Source: Sipunculus nudus
Taxonomy: Eukaryota > Annelida > Sipuncula > Golfingiida > Sipunculidae
Assembly: GCA_026874595.1 (NCBI GenBank)
Contig: CM049315.1
Span: 34,676,164-34,740,163 of the forward strand
Length of the DNA stretch: 64,000 nt
Direction: 5' to 3'
In this document: positions 24,448-38,300 of the stretch, in pieces
How the letters are laid out: each line of letters starts with the position of its first letter
Position numbering within the stretch: position 1 is the first letter of the stretch
Made by a program: the position numbers and the translations under genes
Notes under the pieces: model-generated
What the model was told of the DNA's origin: nothing
What the model saw: only the letters and a program-made list of their open reading frames with translations
The model's database searches: none

Positions 24448-27400
24448 TTTAGCAAGCTGTAGACAGATATATAAGCATGTATATGAGCACATAAACATAT
24501 ATATAATACTTGTCATTAGAATAAAAAAAAATGTTACATACATTTAGAAGATGATACAGAAGTATATAAAAAACTTAAGAAAAACATGATAAAATCATTA
24601 AATTTTACATTTATGTCAAGGGTGGGCTTTTGTTCAGGTCTGCACTTTCAGGGGTGGGTTTTTGTCCAGTGGGCTCTTGTCCAGTGGGCCTTTGTCAGGT
24701 TTGGCTTTTGTCAGGGTAGGCCTTTGCCCTACACCCATTTCCAACAGGACAAAACATAAAAAAAACGCAAGTTGCTTTATATGCTGTCTTGTCCTGCCCA
24801 GAGCTCCAATAACAAATCTTCTGTGGTTATATTAAGTACATGTCTTGTCTGTAGACAAACAATATATCTGAGGAATGTAAATTTTATATGCCACAGACTT
24901 AATGAACTATCATCTGGTCCAGCTGATAACAGTCAGAGCGGGGAAATTTATTACAAGCCTATAATGTAAGGGGAACTTGGGAGAACAGTTGTTTTAGCAA
25001 TCCAAGGATCTTGTGACATTAAATGCAAAACCTGACAAAAATAAAGCAGCTCTCAATGCAGAAAGACAATATGCCTGGACAGTTACAGAACAGACAGCAT
25101 ATTCAGCACTTTTACCTGACAATAATAGAGAGTTGATGGAATATCATCAGCTATTTCAGTTTGAAAGGCTAATTCTTTAGCAAGCTGAGCATTTACATTG
25201 TTAGTAATACCAGCAGATATAAAATTTTTAAGCTACATCTTTCATGAACTGCATAAAAATATAACATTCATATTAAAAGGCGTATATTGCCGTAAATACT
25301 TTCCATGAAATTTCTGTATTAATACCAAGTTTCAAGATATTTAAAATAATGACCTGATTTACAGTAACTAGCTCAATGATTTTCACATTAAATCAGGAAA
25401 TATGAAAACAAACGTGGCAAATAACACAGAAGTCCTCCTGAGATAAATATTTTTAAAATGTCACACACTGCATCAATGTCAGTGAAGATACTACCTAATG
25501 CCCTCACATGAGCCAGGGTCAATGCCTCATAATAGCAATTATAACTAGTTATAATAAAGTATATACAAGTTATTATAAAACAGGAATTTTCTGAATAAAA
25601 ACATATTTAACATTTGTCATACATATGAAAATCATTTTGTTTTATTAAAATTTGCAATAATTATTTTTATAGTGTAAAATATTATTTCTAAATCACTTTA
25701 CACTTTGTGAAAGTAAATTTTTAATATAAATTCTATTATGACATATAATTCTCAGCATTCAGTAAAACAGATTTTTACCATCATTTTTTATCATACACTA
25801 TTACAGTTAATCAGACCTGTTACATTTGGTCTAAAATCCAGCTTATAACATAAGTGCCCTCTACGGGTAGGATAAGTCTGGTCATTATTGTGATTGATAA
25901 GGTTTCTTGGTAAAATCCCTCTAGTGCCCAAATGATGGTCTCGCTAGAACCTTAGAGACAGCTTCTAGATTAATGTTGTTAAGAAATCTGGATTAACCAA
26001 TGACTCCTACCCCTGAATATATAAAACTTGAAATCCAGAAATCTTAATGATAACATATGATTCTCATCTTATAATTATTATCTCTTACAAATTAAATTGA
26101 AAGATTCACAGGTACTCACATCATTGTAGTCTGAGTGGAAATGCTCGCACAATAAAACAGTCCTCTGTGCAATCTGTCTCATTGCAACAAGAGATTTCCA
26201 ACTTGATATCCAACCTTTATATGTGAACACTGTTCAATCACCAGAAAATCTTTCAAAATTAAAATAAATCTATTCATGTGACTCTTTGACCTTCAAATGA
26301 CCTCCTTGAGGGGCGTTCATCTTGAACATACCTAAGCCAGTATTTTTTTCACAGTGAACTTTGCACCATCACACAACAAATAGACATACACATCATTGGT
26401 CTGTTCTCTTTATATTCTTCAATGGTAGCTCACTTTTGACCTATGTTCAATTTTCACAACTATGGATGATTCCCCAGAGACACTGCTGCCACCTGTTGGT
26501 GGCCGAATGATTAATTTCCCTGCAGTGTTTTAAGATGAGATTGTAACTTAATTTAGTCTTTCAGTACCTGAATATTTAACACTAATTGCTAGACTGCATT
26601 TCCCTGACAGTGAAATGGGTTATAAATTGGTAATGTAGATTTCCAGAAGTTCTCAAGTCTTGGTAGAACGACCAGCTGTGTAATACCTGATGGCTGCTAG
26701 TAAAAAGTGAAGGGGGGGGGGCTGCTGCAGTGTTCAGGGTGTGACAGAATGCGTTTATTATTGTATAAAGGATGGTTCCTGATGGGGATATGCTTGTTTT
26801 ACAGCATTTTCTAGATATCAGATGAGCATAAAGCTTGTGGCACCTTGATTTCTAAGACAGGGCTAGAAATAAGAGAACAAGGGACCCATGGGTCACGGCG
26901 CTCAGCTGATCATGATTAGACTATAAATGTATCACCATTGTGATACTATATTGAGTAGATAAAGCTTAGAATATCATGGTCATGTTGGGCTTTTATAAAG
27001 GAATATAATGTAATATGTGAGTAAATGATATATGAAATAACCTGACTGATGGATTAATATGGAGTAAAATATAGTGGTTTATTTTTTATTTATTTGGGAG
27101 GGGTCGAAAAAAGCAAATTATTTGAGCAAATATGAATGCAATGACAGTATGCTAAGCAGTGGTATAATGATGATAAGGCTATTTGTTGAAGGATCTATAG
27201 TGTATGGAAAACTGCAAGAGTTCAATTTGACAGATACAAGGTTATGATTAACAATGCTGATGAGGGGATTTATGAATTTGTGACTGTATGACATAATATC
27301 TTGACAAGATCGGTCTTGACAAGGTGCATTATTCTGATGCCCCTTAAGTCTACATATTACACAATATTGACATAATTTCTGGCATGTACATAGGTACCTA

Positions 27401-28207
27401 TGGACAACTGGTCAACAGTACTGAACCACCTGGAAGGTTAAAATCTTAAAAATATGATGAAATGTAGATAATGTTTGAGAGGAAGAGGTAATCTGGGCCA
27501 TGGTTGGTTTATATGATTGAAGAAATTGTTGCAAATAATATTTGAGACCTGACCATGCCTTTCCATTGGTTACCTTTTTGATAAGCTGTTGACAGTTCAA
27601 CAGTTTACACATTTGTCTGGTGAGATCCAATTTATTTGGTAAACCTTTTTTTTCAATGTTATTATATGTATACAGTTGCCATAACGTCCCCATTCCACAG
27701 GTGCAATGACTTGATTGGGGGGGGGGGCTTTGTGTTATGATGAGAGTTACAATGCCTCTGTCTCTCTGTAGATATTTTCTTTAATTATTAAATTTTATGC
27801 TATAGCCATAGAACTATTGTTCACAGTGCCAAGGAGCAAAGCCTCAGTGGGATGAAGAAGGGGATGGTGAGAGTTACAACACCCTTGCATATACATACAG
27901 GATATGAAATTTAATTCAACAGTGCTTAAAAAAAAGTTTATTCATGAACATTGAATATTTAAAACAGACAGAAAGATGGAGAAACAGAGCAAATAATGTT
28001 TTTCCCCATTCTACTGAGCCAAGAAAAAAATCAACAATATTTGCATTTATTCCTTTTTTTTCATTACATAATTTTAATCCAAGTTTCCGAATGTTACTAT
28101 AAATTTACAATATAACATACATGTGATTCTGAATATTTTAGTTGATTCACATTTCTAAATTGCATCAACATTTATAGCTAATGTATCTAGTTTATAGTAC
28201 CTGTCAA

Positions 28208-28350
28208 CAGAATGGGATGGAGGGAGGAAGGGAGGCAATTAGGGAGAGAGAGAGAAAGAGAGAAAGAAAGATGGAAAAAGAAAGAGAAAAAGCAGAGGAG
28301 AGAGAGAGAGAGAAAGAGAGACCTAGACTGCCAGAGAGAGAGAGAAAGAG
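28208..28350 (+). repeat. GA-rich simple repeat inside HINE copy 1
   Basis: About 140 bases of (GA)n/(GAAA)n purine tract. The Arg/Glu-rich and Ser/Leu-rich frames on both strands come from this composition. Confidence 0.95.
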
Positions 28351-30735
28351 AGGCTCTTTGGTAATTACTGCCTGACCCAGCCTGACCCAGACACTCACAG
28401 TGGCAGTAGGTCAGACCTGAAGGTGTTATGTAACTGCCTAGTACACTGCATTTATACTGATCTGATGTAAACAATGAAGAAATGGTACCTGGAAACTTGA
28501 ATAAAATCTACAGTTTTTGATCAATTGGTTTCAAATTTCAGATTTTAACAGATGAAATGTTAATGTGTACATGCTGTAAATATTAAATCCACAGCACTAA
28601 CAGGACAAATTTGAATATTTATATTTTTTTAAATATCAGTAAAAAAAGAAAAGCATTCTCAGCTATAAAACTAATACATGTTAAAATTAATCCAAGGATC
28701 AAATCACCCAATATATCATACCAGGAGCAAACTGGAGTTAGGAATGTTTAATTTTATGAACTGAAATAAAGGACCATTTATTAAATATAAATTTTGATTA
28801 TTTAGCCAGTATCATGTAACAACTGATACAATGAGCACTTGTCTGAGTAATATTTTAAATTTTTGACATATTTATTTATTATTTTAATTTTGTAATAAAT
28901 ATAAACCAACAAGTTAAACACCTGGAAAAGACCTGGAAATTTTGATTAATTTAATATAATTAACCGCATCCTTGTCTATCATTATCTTGATTCATATAAT
29001 CCCTTATAGTAAAAAACAATTTATTTTAATTATTTATTTTCATTTTTATGGTTGAAATGAAAAATACCCAATGGTGACTGCATGGTGTCATTTGAAATAC
29101 AATTTTGGCCATCCATGGAAGATCCATAAATGATCAGTAATTTTAAGGTAATCCCCTGTAACTCATTAACTATAAATTCCTTTTCCATTTATTTTTTTTA
29201 AGTTCTTATCATAAACCAAGAATTAAAAAAAAAGTTTATTGTTATGTTTATGGCCTAAACAAATACTAGTGGAGGGGGTTGGACAGTTAGATCCAGTTGA
29301 AGCCACCCAAGAGCTGGCTGGCTGCAGAGTGCCTCGCTTCAAGCATGCATAATTGGCCTGAAAGGTCAATGTGGGGACATAAAAGAGGGGCTTCAGTACA
29401 ACCAAGGTGTGATATGGTCTCATAAAAAATTTCATAAAAGCTAGTTTTTGACCAATTCCTTTTATAACTTCAGAATTTAGAAGCTAAAATCCTTACTAGT
29501 GCAAGATATGAAAATTAAATCAACAGTGCTTACAGGGAAAAAACAAGCCATGGCCAAAGCTGGGCAAAATTTAACGTACTGATTTTATATTTATGCTAAT
29601 AACTTATAAAATTTGAAAAATTCAGAATTACTTTTGGGAATACAATTGAATCTTGATTTAATAATGTTATATCCCTGGCAAAAAATGTCTACCTTCAACT
29701 ATTTTCATGTTAAGAGAGTAAATATATCTCTTGATTTTTTACAAAGTGCATTATGTTTGGGCCTAGAATTTAAAACAATTACACAATACTGACATGATTT
29801 CTAGCATATGCATAGCGAATGTATAGAAAAATATGAATATTATATATGATCAAAGTCAGATCAGTGGTTTTGATATTAGGCAATCTTAAAGTGTAACAAT
29901 GGGTTTTTAATGGAAAAATGAAGTTTTTTCCTAATATCTTGAATGAATGCAGTCCTAGTGACCAAACTTTTAGTATGGTAGAGGATTTGGGGGACATCTA
30001 ACTGTATGCAAAATTTAAGGAACTTAGAGCTGAAGCTGGGGAGCTGAGCTCTAGTAAACTGCATAACACTAGCTTGATGTAAACAATATGTGACATGGTG
30101 CTTGAAAACTTGAATAAAATCTACAGTTTTTGATAAACTGGTTTCAAATTGTTTTGTTTTAACAGTTGAAATGGTAACAAAAACATGCTTTGAAAATTAA
30201 ATCCACAGCAGTTACAGGAAAAAAACGTGCCAAGGTCAAACTTTGGCAAAATTTAAGGTAACAATTTTATATTTTTGCCAATATTTAAAAAAATTCAACA
30301 GATTTTGATCTAATTTTTTGTATACAATTAAATTTTGATTATTTAAAGTAGTATTACTGAAAAAAAAATTCCTACCATTAACACTTTTGGTTTTAAGTGA
30401 CAAAATATCTTTCCTCATTTTTTTACAAAGCCCATTATGTTTGGGCCCTTAACTTTTTTAAATTAAATAATACTGACTTAATTTCTGGCATGTACATAGG
30501 AACCATATAGAGGAATATTTATGGTAAAAATGAAGAAAACCAGATGAGCGGTTTTGATATTTTCCAGTCCTGAAGTGTGAAAAAAGATTTCTAATAAAAA
30601 ATTGAGGTTTTTCCTTAATATCTCAAAGGAACAAAGTCATATTGACCCAATTTTTGGCATGGTAGGAGATTTTGGGGACATCTAACTGTATGCCGAATTT
30701 CAGATTCATAGGTCCAATGGTGTCGAAACGTGCCA

Positions 30736-30800
30736 GTCTTACGGACGGACATCCAGACGGACGGACAGACGGACAGACAGACGGACAGAGGACAGACAAT
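30736..30800 (+). repeat. (RGAC)n block of HINE copy 1
   Basis: GGAC/AGAC tetranucleotides (GTCY on the other strand), a diagnostic internal block of HINE elements. Confidence 0.9.
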
Positions 30801-30845
30801 TGACCACGACTATAGCTCAGATGACTTATAGTCAGCTGAGCTAAA

Positions 30846-33350
30846 AATGAGCAAGATAAGAAGTTGTAATAATGGGGATGACTAATTTGCATATTATTGA
30901 TAGGGTTTAATGTGAAGGGTGACACCCTGTCTCATATTAATTTATAAGTAGGATCCAAAGGTCTCACATGAAACTACCAAAATATTTTTATGCGGAAGCG
31001 AATGTATAATTCCCCTATCAGACCATGCAGACTAGAAGAGTGACTAACTTCTGAAGTAGAAACAATGTCTTACCATTCATGTAACTGTTTGTTACAAAAA
31101 AAAATTAGAGTATAAATTTGTAGCTGGCTTAGATCATGGATGCATAATTTCCTTGGAGTCAGCAGAATGCCCGTACACAAATTTGATTAACGGTCAACCA
31201 ACAACTCCAGACATTTAAGCATTATAACATTTTCTCAAAGCCTAAATCTCCCTGGACAAAATCTGTTAAGTTTAAGAATCTGATATATGAACAAGGAATG
31301 TATGGTGCCCCTTTGTACTGCAGATCCTAGACACATCACTGATTTACTGAAGTACTCCAGCACCTGCCGGAAAGAGGAGAGAGGTCCGAAGAGACCCTGA
31401 CTGAAAGGAATACAAAACATCAAGACCAGCTCTGAGACTGTTGTAAAGGCTGACAGCAGACAACCAGCACTGGTACAGGCTGTAGCTGCAGCAGTGCTGA
31501 TATTATCTAACACCCTTAGGGGATGCTGTCTAAGGCAGTGCTGTAATACCATTCTCCCTGAAGCAGTAAAACTGAGTTAAGTCACAATCAAATGTCTGCT
31601 GTTACAGGTACTGACGCAGAATTATTCTGGGTTCCTGGATAGAAACACCTTCAGGGAATTAAGGCTCTTAAATTCTCACCACTGAGCTGCAGACTTGGCT
31701 TATGGAAATTTTATTCACTTTTCAAATGTTGGTTGATAATTCAGTGTAAACAGTGCTTCAGTTTACAGCAGATAAGAGAAGAAGGACTTTGTTCTGGTGA
31801 CATGTCTGAAGTGCATTCATATACATATATCCTACTATAATTTGAGGATTTGGATGAGGTCCAAAAAAGCGCTATCCTGATCCAAACTTTGTTGTTACAT
31901 GTACCCTTTCTACTAAACTCCACAGACAGATTCTCACCTGAACACTGCCCTCTATGTCTTTCCTGTCACATCCCCACCCCAGCCATTATTGGACACTGGC
32001 AGGTTTATTTCTTGACGTTTCTCAAAAATGCCCATGGGGGCTGCCATTTTGCAAACACATGAACTAAAACCCAGACATCACAGCTCACATGTAAAAAAAT
32101 TGGGTATTGTATCACCAGTTCATGAAAAGTTTAGTATAATCAAATCTTCTCAGTAATGGTTTCTCATGAGAATTTTAAAATAATCACTCCAAATACAAGG
32201 AATAATGAAATAACAGAAAGTTTCATCCTCATGAGAATGAAGCCAACAACAATATACACAAATTACAAATCCGGACATTTCATAACTACATACTTCTAAA
32301 GCTTTGACCACAAAAGCATTACACCAAATGTAAATGTTATTCAAACACCACTGCAAAACATTACCTAAGTAATAATACATACTTATATAAACTTCTCCAA
32401 GTAGAGTATAACCTGGATTTCTGAGTCAACAGGTGTTTCGTGGCTAAACAGGTCCAGAGTCGTGGTAAATTCAAATATTAATGAAAAGTGTAGAGATCAA
32501 AATTAGCTTTGTGAATATGATTATGATCCCAGGAACACAAATTACTACCATTACCAATTTAAAGATAAAAACCTGTAGTATTTTGTTGAAAGAAAAAATG
32601 CAAGTGTACAATTGCAATGTAAACCCTGATCTGATGAAAGAGAAAATAAAAAGTGTAATTTTAATTTAATTATATGATTCTAGTAAAATTATTATTATCC
32701 ACATATATATAATAATACCAATCTGTATCAATTTAATGCAGGATGTATATTCATACAATTTAAATGTTCACAAAAAAAGTCAGTTTTACATCATAATTGT
32801 TTCCCTTTAATGATTACCCCTGCGCACATATAATCTCTTTCATAATTGTTGGTGGTGCCACTCAACATTTGTCACGCTACTCCTCTGTGGTCATGCCTTT
32901 GGAATGCTTGCTTTTGGTCTTGCTCTATCAGTAACAATGCCAAGTGTCCTAAGGGGAGTCATAGCTTCCAATACATACAGAGAAATTTGACAACATTTTT
33001 CCATGGGGCAGCACCATCTATCAGAACTACATGGACTATGCAAGTATAGATAATATGCTAGAGATACATGAATACACACTGTTAGACCATCAACCAAATG
33101 TCTGTGTGGATTTTGTTTTTTCTTATTAAGGCAACTTTTTAAGTTCAATATACCAGCAGCTTTAAATACATATTAAAATTAATTTTAGCCCCTATGAAAA
33201 ATACATGTTTGCAATTCCCAGAATATATCTTCTATTTGATAAGCTATAAATAAATAAAGATTTTGTTCAGCTATTTATAAATTTACAAAGATTTTGTTCG
33301 ACTATAAATAAATAAAGATTTTATTGTTCAACTTGTTGGTCTTACAGTGT
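30846..33350. other. Intergenic, nothing recognised
   Basis: AT-rich; a frame of 105 codons on the minus strand (31235-31552) has no domain or splice context that I recognise. Confidence 0.5.
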
Positions 33351-34366
33351 TTAAGGGACATAATCAGGAGCGGTATTATGCCTATTCTTTCACACAATTA
33401 GTTCAGTTTTGCTTTATATAAAAGTTTTCCAGCAAAAGCATCCCAGCACAGTCTCAGTACCTTGAATAAAGCTGTTTAACACCTTGTTATAGCTTTGCAG
33501 GCATGTTGGTAAATACAGTCCATGTGTGTCTGTTTACTATAACAAAGGCACTTGACCGGAGGTCTGATTGTGAGCCGCAACATGTGGTGTCTCAGCAAGC
33601 CTAAACATGTAATACATATTTGGGCCAAATCAGTCAGGGCATCTCCTGATTGACAAGTGTTAAAGCTCCACTGAGCACCCACTCCCACATGCTGTTTATA
33701 TTGACACTGGTGATCATGCCCAGTCCACTGTTTTTAACACTCATATTCTCATTCTTAAGAAGCGCAAGACCGACCACGTCACCCTGCTGCTCAAACAGCT
33801 CCACTGGCTTCCCGTCAAGTACCGCATACAATACGAAATTGCTGTTTTTGTTTACCGCCGTTTTGATGACTCACTTCCATCATATTTGACTGAAAAAATA
33901 ATAACCTATCACCCTTTGTGTACGCTGCGCTCGGCTGGCATAAATCTTCTTAAAGTACCAAAGTGTAATATGAAAATTGGTGAACGTTCCTTCCGTTTCA
34001 TAGCCCAAAAAGTTTTGAATTCAGTTCCAATTACACTTAGAAAATCTCCAACTCTTGTATCATTTAAAACTAATTTAAAAACGTATCTCTTTCGGCAAGC
34101 TTTTGGTTATCAATATGCATCATTTTTTTCTGGGTCAGGCACAGGGAGTAGATTTCCATGAAATTGTATGTGGGTATGTGTGTGTGAATTGCCCTGTGAG
34201 TCCGACCAGCGGAGAATTGGCCTTATATAAATACTATATATTATTTTTATTATTATTATTATATACAAAGTAAGCAACTGGTTTCAAGGTAATATTTCAG
34301 TAGAAAGGGAAGAAGCTATTTTTGTATAAATTGAACATGATTTACAGGTGATAAGGCCACTTTTAA
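33351..34366 (-). mobile_element. MITE copy C, split by a LINE insertion
   Basis: Reverse-orientation copy of the same MITE. It starts TTAAGGGACATAATCAGGAG at 33351 and runs to about 33736, where homology to copy A stops. It resumes at about 34264 with GTAAGCAACTGGTTTCAAGG and ends near TTTTAA at 34366. The interrupting 525 bases are a LINE 3' end. Without that insert its length matches copies A and B. Confidence 0.82.
33742..34161 (+). pseudogene. LINE reverse-transcriptase C-terminal remnant (L2/CR1-like)
   Basis: An open frame of 139 codons ending in TGA, with no start of its own. It shows the C-terminal landmarks of L2/CR1-type ORF2 proteins: KKRKTDHVTLLLKQLHWLPV, then YRIQYEIAVFVYRR, PSYLTEKI and LRSAG, a closing block FRFIAQKVLNSVP, and LKTYLFRQAF. 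Palm and endonuclease domains are missing, so this is a 5'-truncated copy. It is followed by the element's 3' tail: an ATTGGCCTTATATAAATAC segment and a (TTA)n run ending at about 34263. It has stayed open, so the insertion may be fairly young. Confidence 0.85.
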
Positions 34367-35061
34367 ATTTAAAACAAAATTTTCATTTTTTACAAAAAAA
34401 TGACAAATATCTTGCCTCTGGCAAAAAGTAGGCATTAAACAAAAACACTCTTAAAATGTGTACAAATATCTCCTGGTGTTTTTTATTTTATACATTTCTT
34501 CTTTCTTTCTTCTTAAACTTAAATTTTAACTTGAAATTGAAAAATGACCAATGATAATTTGATAAAATGGCTTGTAACTGTTCTATCAAACAAGAAGTAA
34601 AACAAAAAGGAAAATATGCATTTGAGATTTTCCAAAATTAGAAAGTTTTATTCCTGATGGTTTATGAGAAATATCCCCTGTATATTTGACTGAAATACTG
34701 TTTTAGAAAATGGCCCATGACTGTTACGGGAGAGTTTTCTCTCCTAGTTGGCTGAATGTGAATGGTAGTAACAGTTGTACAAGATGTATCCATATCATAA
34801 TCTGATTTAGTTCCCTCCCTCTTGAATTACTCATCCATTTATCCTGCATGAAAAGGTGATTTTATAGTGGACCTAAGCACTGAAGGGGGTTCATGGGCCA
34901 CCTGCATGGCTACCTAGGCTTGCACTAATTAAGGGCCAATAAAGAGGGACCAGCTTATCAAGGTAAGAAGTGCTCTTAGCCCTAATGACATGCTACTGAA
35001 AGTCAGTAATAAAGATGTAATAAATTAATTTATAGCCTTCAACAAATTTAATTAAGTCTTG

Positions 35062-35195
35062 GTTATAGCCCAATGAAATGTTATGCAAGCCGTGACTGGT
35101 TTGCGAGGCTTGTGTCACATGGCAGGCGAGCCTGCCATGATTGACACAAGCCAAGCAAATCTCATGGCTTGCATTATATTTCATTGGGCTATAAC
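35062..35195. repeat. 134-bp near-palindrome (foldback)
   Basis: Arms of about 65 bases: GTTATAGCCCAATGAAATG at the left pairs with CATTGGGCTATAAC at the right, and GGCTTGTGTCA pairs with TGACACAAGCC, meeting at GCAGGCGAGCCTGC. A few mismatches. Probably a small foldback MITE; frames on both strands arise from the symmetry. Confidence 0.9.
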
Positions 35196-35394
35196 TGATT
35201 TGTCCTACATGCCCCACCTCCTTGGTCGAAGGTCACGCATGTCATTTTTTTTGGCAGCGCACCCGTTCTTTGGAAAGTCGCTATGCAACTTCACTTGCAT
35301 GGTCACTTTTCATGTCCCTGTGATGCAAGCAGATTTGAACTTACAGTTAGAACAAAGGATAATTCGCCGCATGTTGGACAATGATTACTTGAAT

Positions 35395-38300
35395 TTTTAG
35401 CTCAGCTGACTATAAGTAATCTGAGCTATAGTCATGGTCCTTTGTCCGTCGTCTGTCCGTCCATCTGGCCGGCCTTTAACAGGGCACGTTTTGAAACCAT
35501 TGGACCTAGGAATCCAAAATTTTGCATACAGTTAGATGTTATCAAAATCTCCTAGCATACCAAAAATTGGGTCACTATGACTTCTTTCCTTCGAAATATT
35601 AAAGAAAACCTCCGTTTTCCATAAAAAAAGCCATTGTTTCACTTCAAGGCTGCCTAATATCAAAACCATAGGTCTGTTTTTGATATTTAGTATTCATATT
35701 CTTCCATACATTTTCTATTAACATACCAACATAAGGTCAGTATTGAGTATTGTTTTGAAGTTATGGGTCCAAATATAATGCAATTTTTTAAAAATCAGGA
35801 AATATATTTTCTCATTTAACATGAGAATTGCTGAAGCTGGAGACTTTTTTTCTGGGATATTACTTTATTAAATCAAGATTCAATTGTTAACCCAAAATTA
35901 GATCTGAATTTTGCAAATTTTTAAGTTATAAGCATTAATAAAAAATCAATACCTTAAAATTTGTCCAACTTTGGCTACGGCAAATTTTTCCCTTGTAAGC
36001 ACTGTTGATTTAATTTTCACAGCATATATACATAAGGTTTTAATCTTTTATAATGTGAAATTTCAAAGGAACTGATTGAAAAGAGAAGCTTTTATTCAAG
36101 TTTTCATACACCATGTCAAGCGTTGTTTACATCAGGCCCACCTTGTAGTACAGCCTTCACTTGTATTAAGTAACCCTCTCCAGGCAGCTTGCATTGGCTC
36201 AGCTTGGCCACTCCCCCCCCCCCCCCCCAGCTGGTGCTTAAACTAGATGAATTTTATAATTTTCTGTATTTGATTTATTCTTATTCTAGGCTGTGCTACA
36301 TTTTAGATTTTGTATTTTACCACCAGGGATACAATTATTAAAGTGCACATTTAATTGTGTCCACAAAGTGGTATATTGCTGTGTGAAAGTGTGAATGTTC
36401 ATCAGATAAGTAATTCTTTACTTCAGAAGAGTAAACACTTCACCAGTGTGAAATTGACTATTAATTCCAGTAAAAAATTATAGCTGAGATAGTAATTTGC
36501 ACAATGATGATGTTTCTCCCCCATTTAACTAACAGTGTGTATACTTTATTTGAAAAGATGGTTTTATTTTATCAGATTTACTGAATCTTTTGTATCGGTG
36601 AATAAAATAAAGCATGTACTGAAAGCTCCAATATACAAAACTTTTTAATAGTGATTCAAGGAATAATCTTGATGATGCCATGTTGTGGCATTATTGTATC
36701 CGCCAAAACAGAGTTTTGCGGATACTATGTTTTCAGCTGCACACCGCCGCTTCCGCCGCCGCCTCCGCCGCCGCCTCCGTAGGTTTCCGGAGAACTCCTC
36801 CGTAACCGCTGGGCGGAATTTTACGAAACCGGGGATTATGTTCGGGTCACATGTGAACTGCTGCGCCCCGATTTTGTTTTGACCTCTGACCTTTCCTCTG
36901 CGCTCTGCGTCCGTTTGTGCGTCTGTTTCCACACATAAACCCACATATCTCGGGAACCGTTTGACCGATCAGGAAAATTTTTTTGCACAAATGTAGCCCT
37001 TGGAGAGCTTTATAACATACACAAAAAATGGTGGCGCCACCTGCAACCATGTTTGCACAGTGTCCATCTGTTCGTCTGCCTTGGGTTAAAATCACTCATA
37101 TCTCTGCAGTGACTTGACTAATTCACCTGAAATTCGGCATGCGTATACATCCTGGATAGCTTTTCTGATTTTATGACAGGTAGCGCCACCTACATTCACG
37201 TTTACGCTGCAGACATCCAAGCTCATATCTCGGGAACCGTTTGACCGATCAGGAAAATTTTTTTGCACAAATGTAGCCCTTGGAGAGCTTTATAACATAC
37301 GCAAAACTGGTGGTGCCACCTGCAGCCATTTTTGCACAGCTCCTGTCTGTTTGTCTGCCATGGGATAAAATCACTCATATCTCGGCAGTAGTTTGACATA
37401 TCTGGCTAAAATTTTGCAGGTTTATACATCCCCGACAGCTCTCTTGATTTTATGACAGGTGGAGCCACCTGCATTCTAGTTTATGCAGCAGACATCCAAG
37501 CTCATATCTCCGGAACCGTTTGACCGATTGGGCCAAAGTTTTGCATGTGTATAATTCTCACATAGCTCTTTATCATATGCAAAACTGGTGCCGTCACCTG
37601 CAACGATTTTTGCTCAGCGTCCATCTGATTGTCTGCCTCGGGATAAAATCACTCATATACATGTAGTGGTTTGACTTATCTGCCTTAAATTTTGCATATG
37701 TATACAACTGGGACGGCTTTCTGGATTTTGTGGTAGGGGGGGGCAACCTTCATACACAATTTGGCTGCAGACATCAATGCTAATATGCAACACTTCACTC
37801 TATTTCCCCTTGCCACTTAATCCATGCCTCACTTCACCCGTTCCACTCTGATTTAGGCGGATACACGTAGTCACTTGTCGACTACCCGTATTCTAGTTTT
37901 CTTTTGAATTCAGTTGAAACATTTGTGATTTAAAAATAATAAAATATATGTGTATGCATAATATGACCCGATATGAGCTACGGTACACTCTGGATAAATA
38001 ATGATTGCAACTTAGAATTCTGATATTTTAACTTATATATTTTCAGATTTTTTTATTACAAATTTATAAAACTTGTAAGTAAAAAAAATGAATCTGATAA
38101 AAACTGTTAATAAAAAAAGTGGATATGCTAAAAAAAATAGGCTTAAATATAAACTTAAATGCATTATACCCTTGAAGGTTAAATAATGGTATTAGTCCAT
38201 TCTGTCCACTTGCCTGTCCATCTGCAAATTTTTCATATGCATCACAGTATCTCAAAACTTTTACTGTTTTTTTTTTCATGACAGTCATGTCAGAGTATTA

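Larger units (their letters stand above)
21000..26875. other. Intergenic AT-rich sequence with microsatellites
   Basis: No supported exon. Contains the possible MITE at 22.3 kb and the TA/TG tracts at 24.3 kb. Small TG-rich repeats with GGGCTTTTGTC motifs lie at 24620-24730. Confidence 0.6.
26876..30845 (+). mobile_element. HINE-like element, family A, copy 1
   Basis: It starts AACAAGGGACCCATGGGTC then CGGCGCTCAGCTGA, and ends with a hairpin and CTAAAAATG. The hairpin (30813-30843) has 13-base arms, TAGCTCAG-A-TGAC and GTCA-G-CTGAGCTA, with one mismatch and loop TTATA. A (RGAC)n block (about 30736-30800) lies just before it. Diverged core units recur, e.g. ACTTGAATAAAATCTACAG at about 28497 and 30108. 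These are hallmarks of Helentron-derived non-autonomous elements. No transposition gene. Confidence 0.7.

Noticed and set aside
24208-24547. Long Ile-Tyr frames on both strands
   Set aside because: They are translations of TA microsatellites, as are those at 18.75 and 40.75 kb.
28181-28474. Arg/Glu-rich and Ser/Leu-rich frames
   Set aside because: They come from a GA-rich simple repeat inside a mobile element.
36685-36944. Arg-rich frames on both strands at 36.7-36.9 kb
   Set aside because: Caused by a (CCGCCG)n-like tract at the 5' part of the Helitron-like element.
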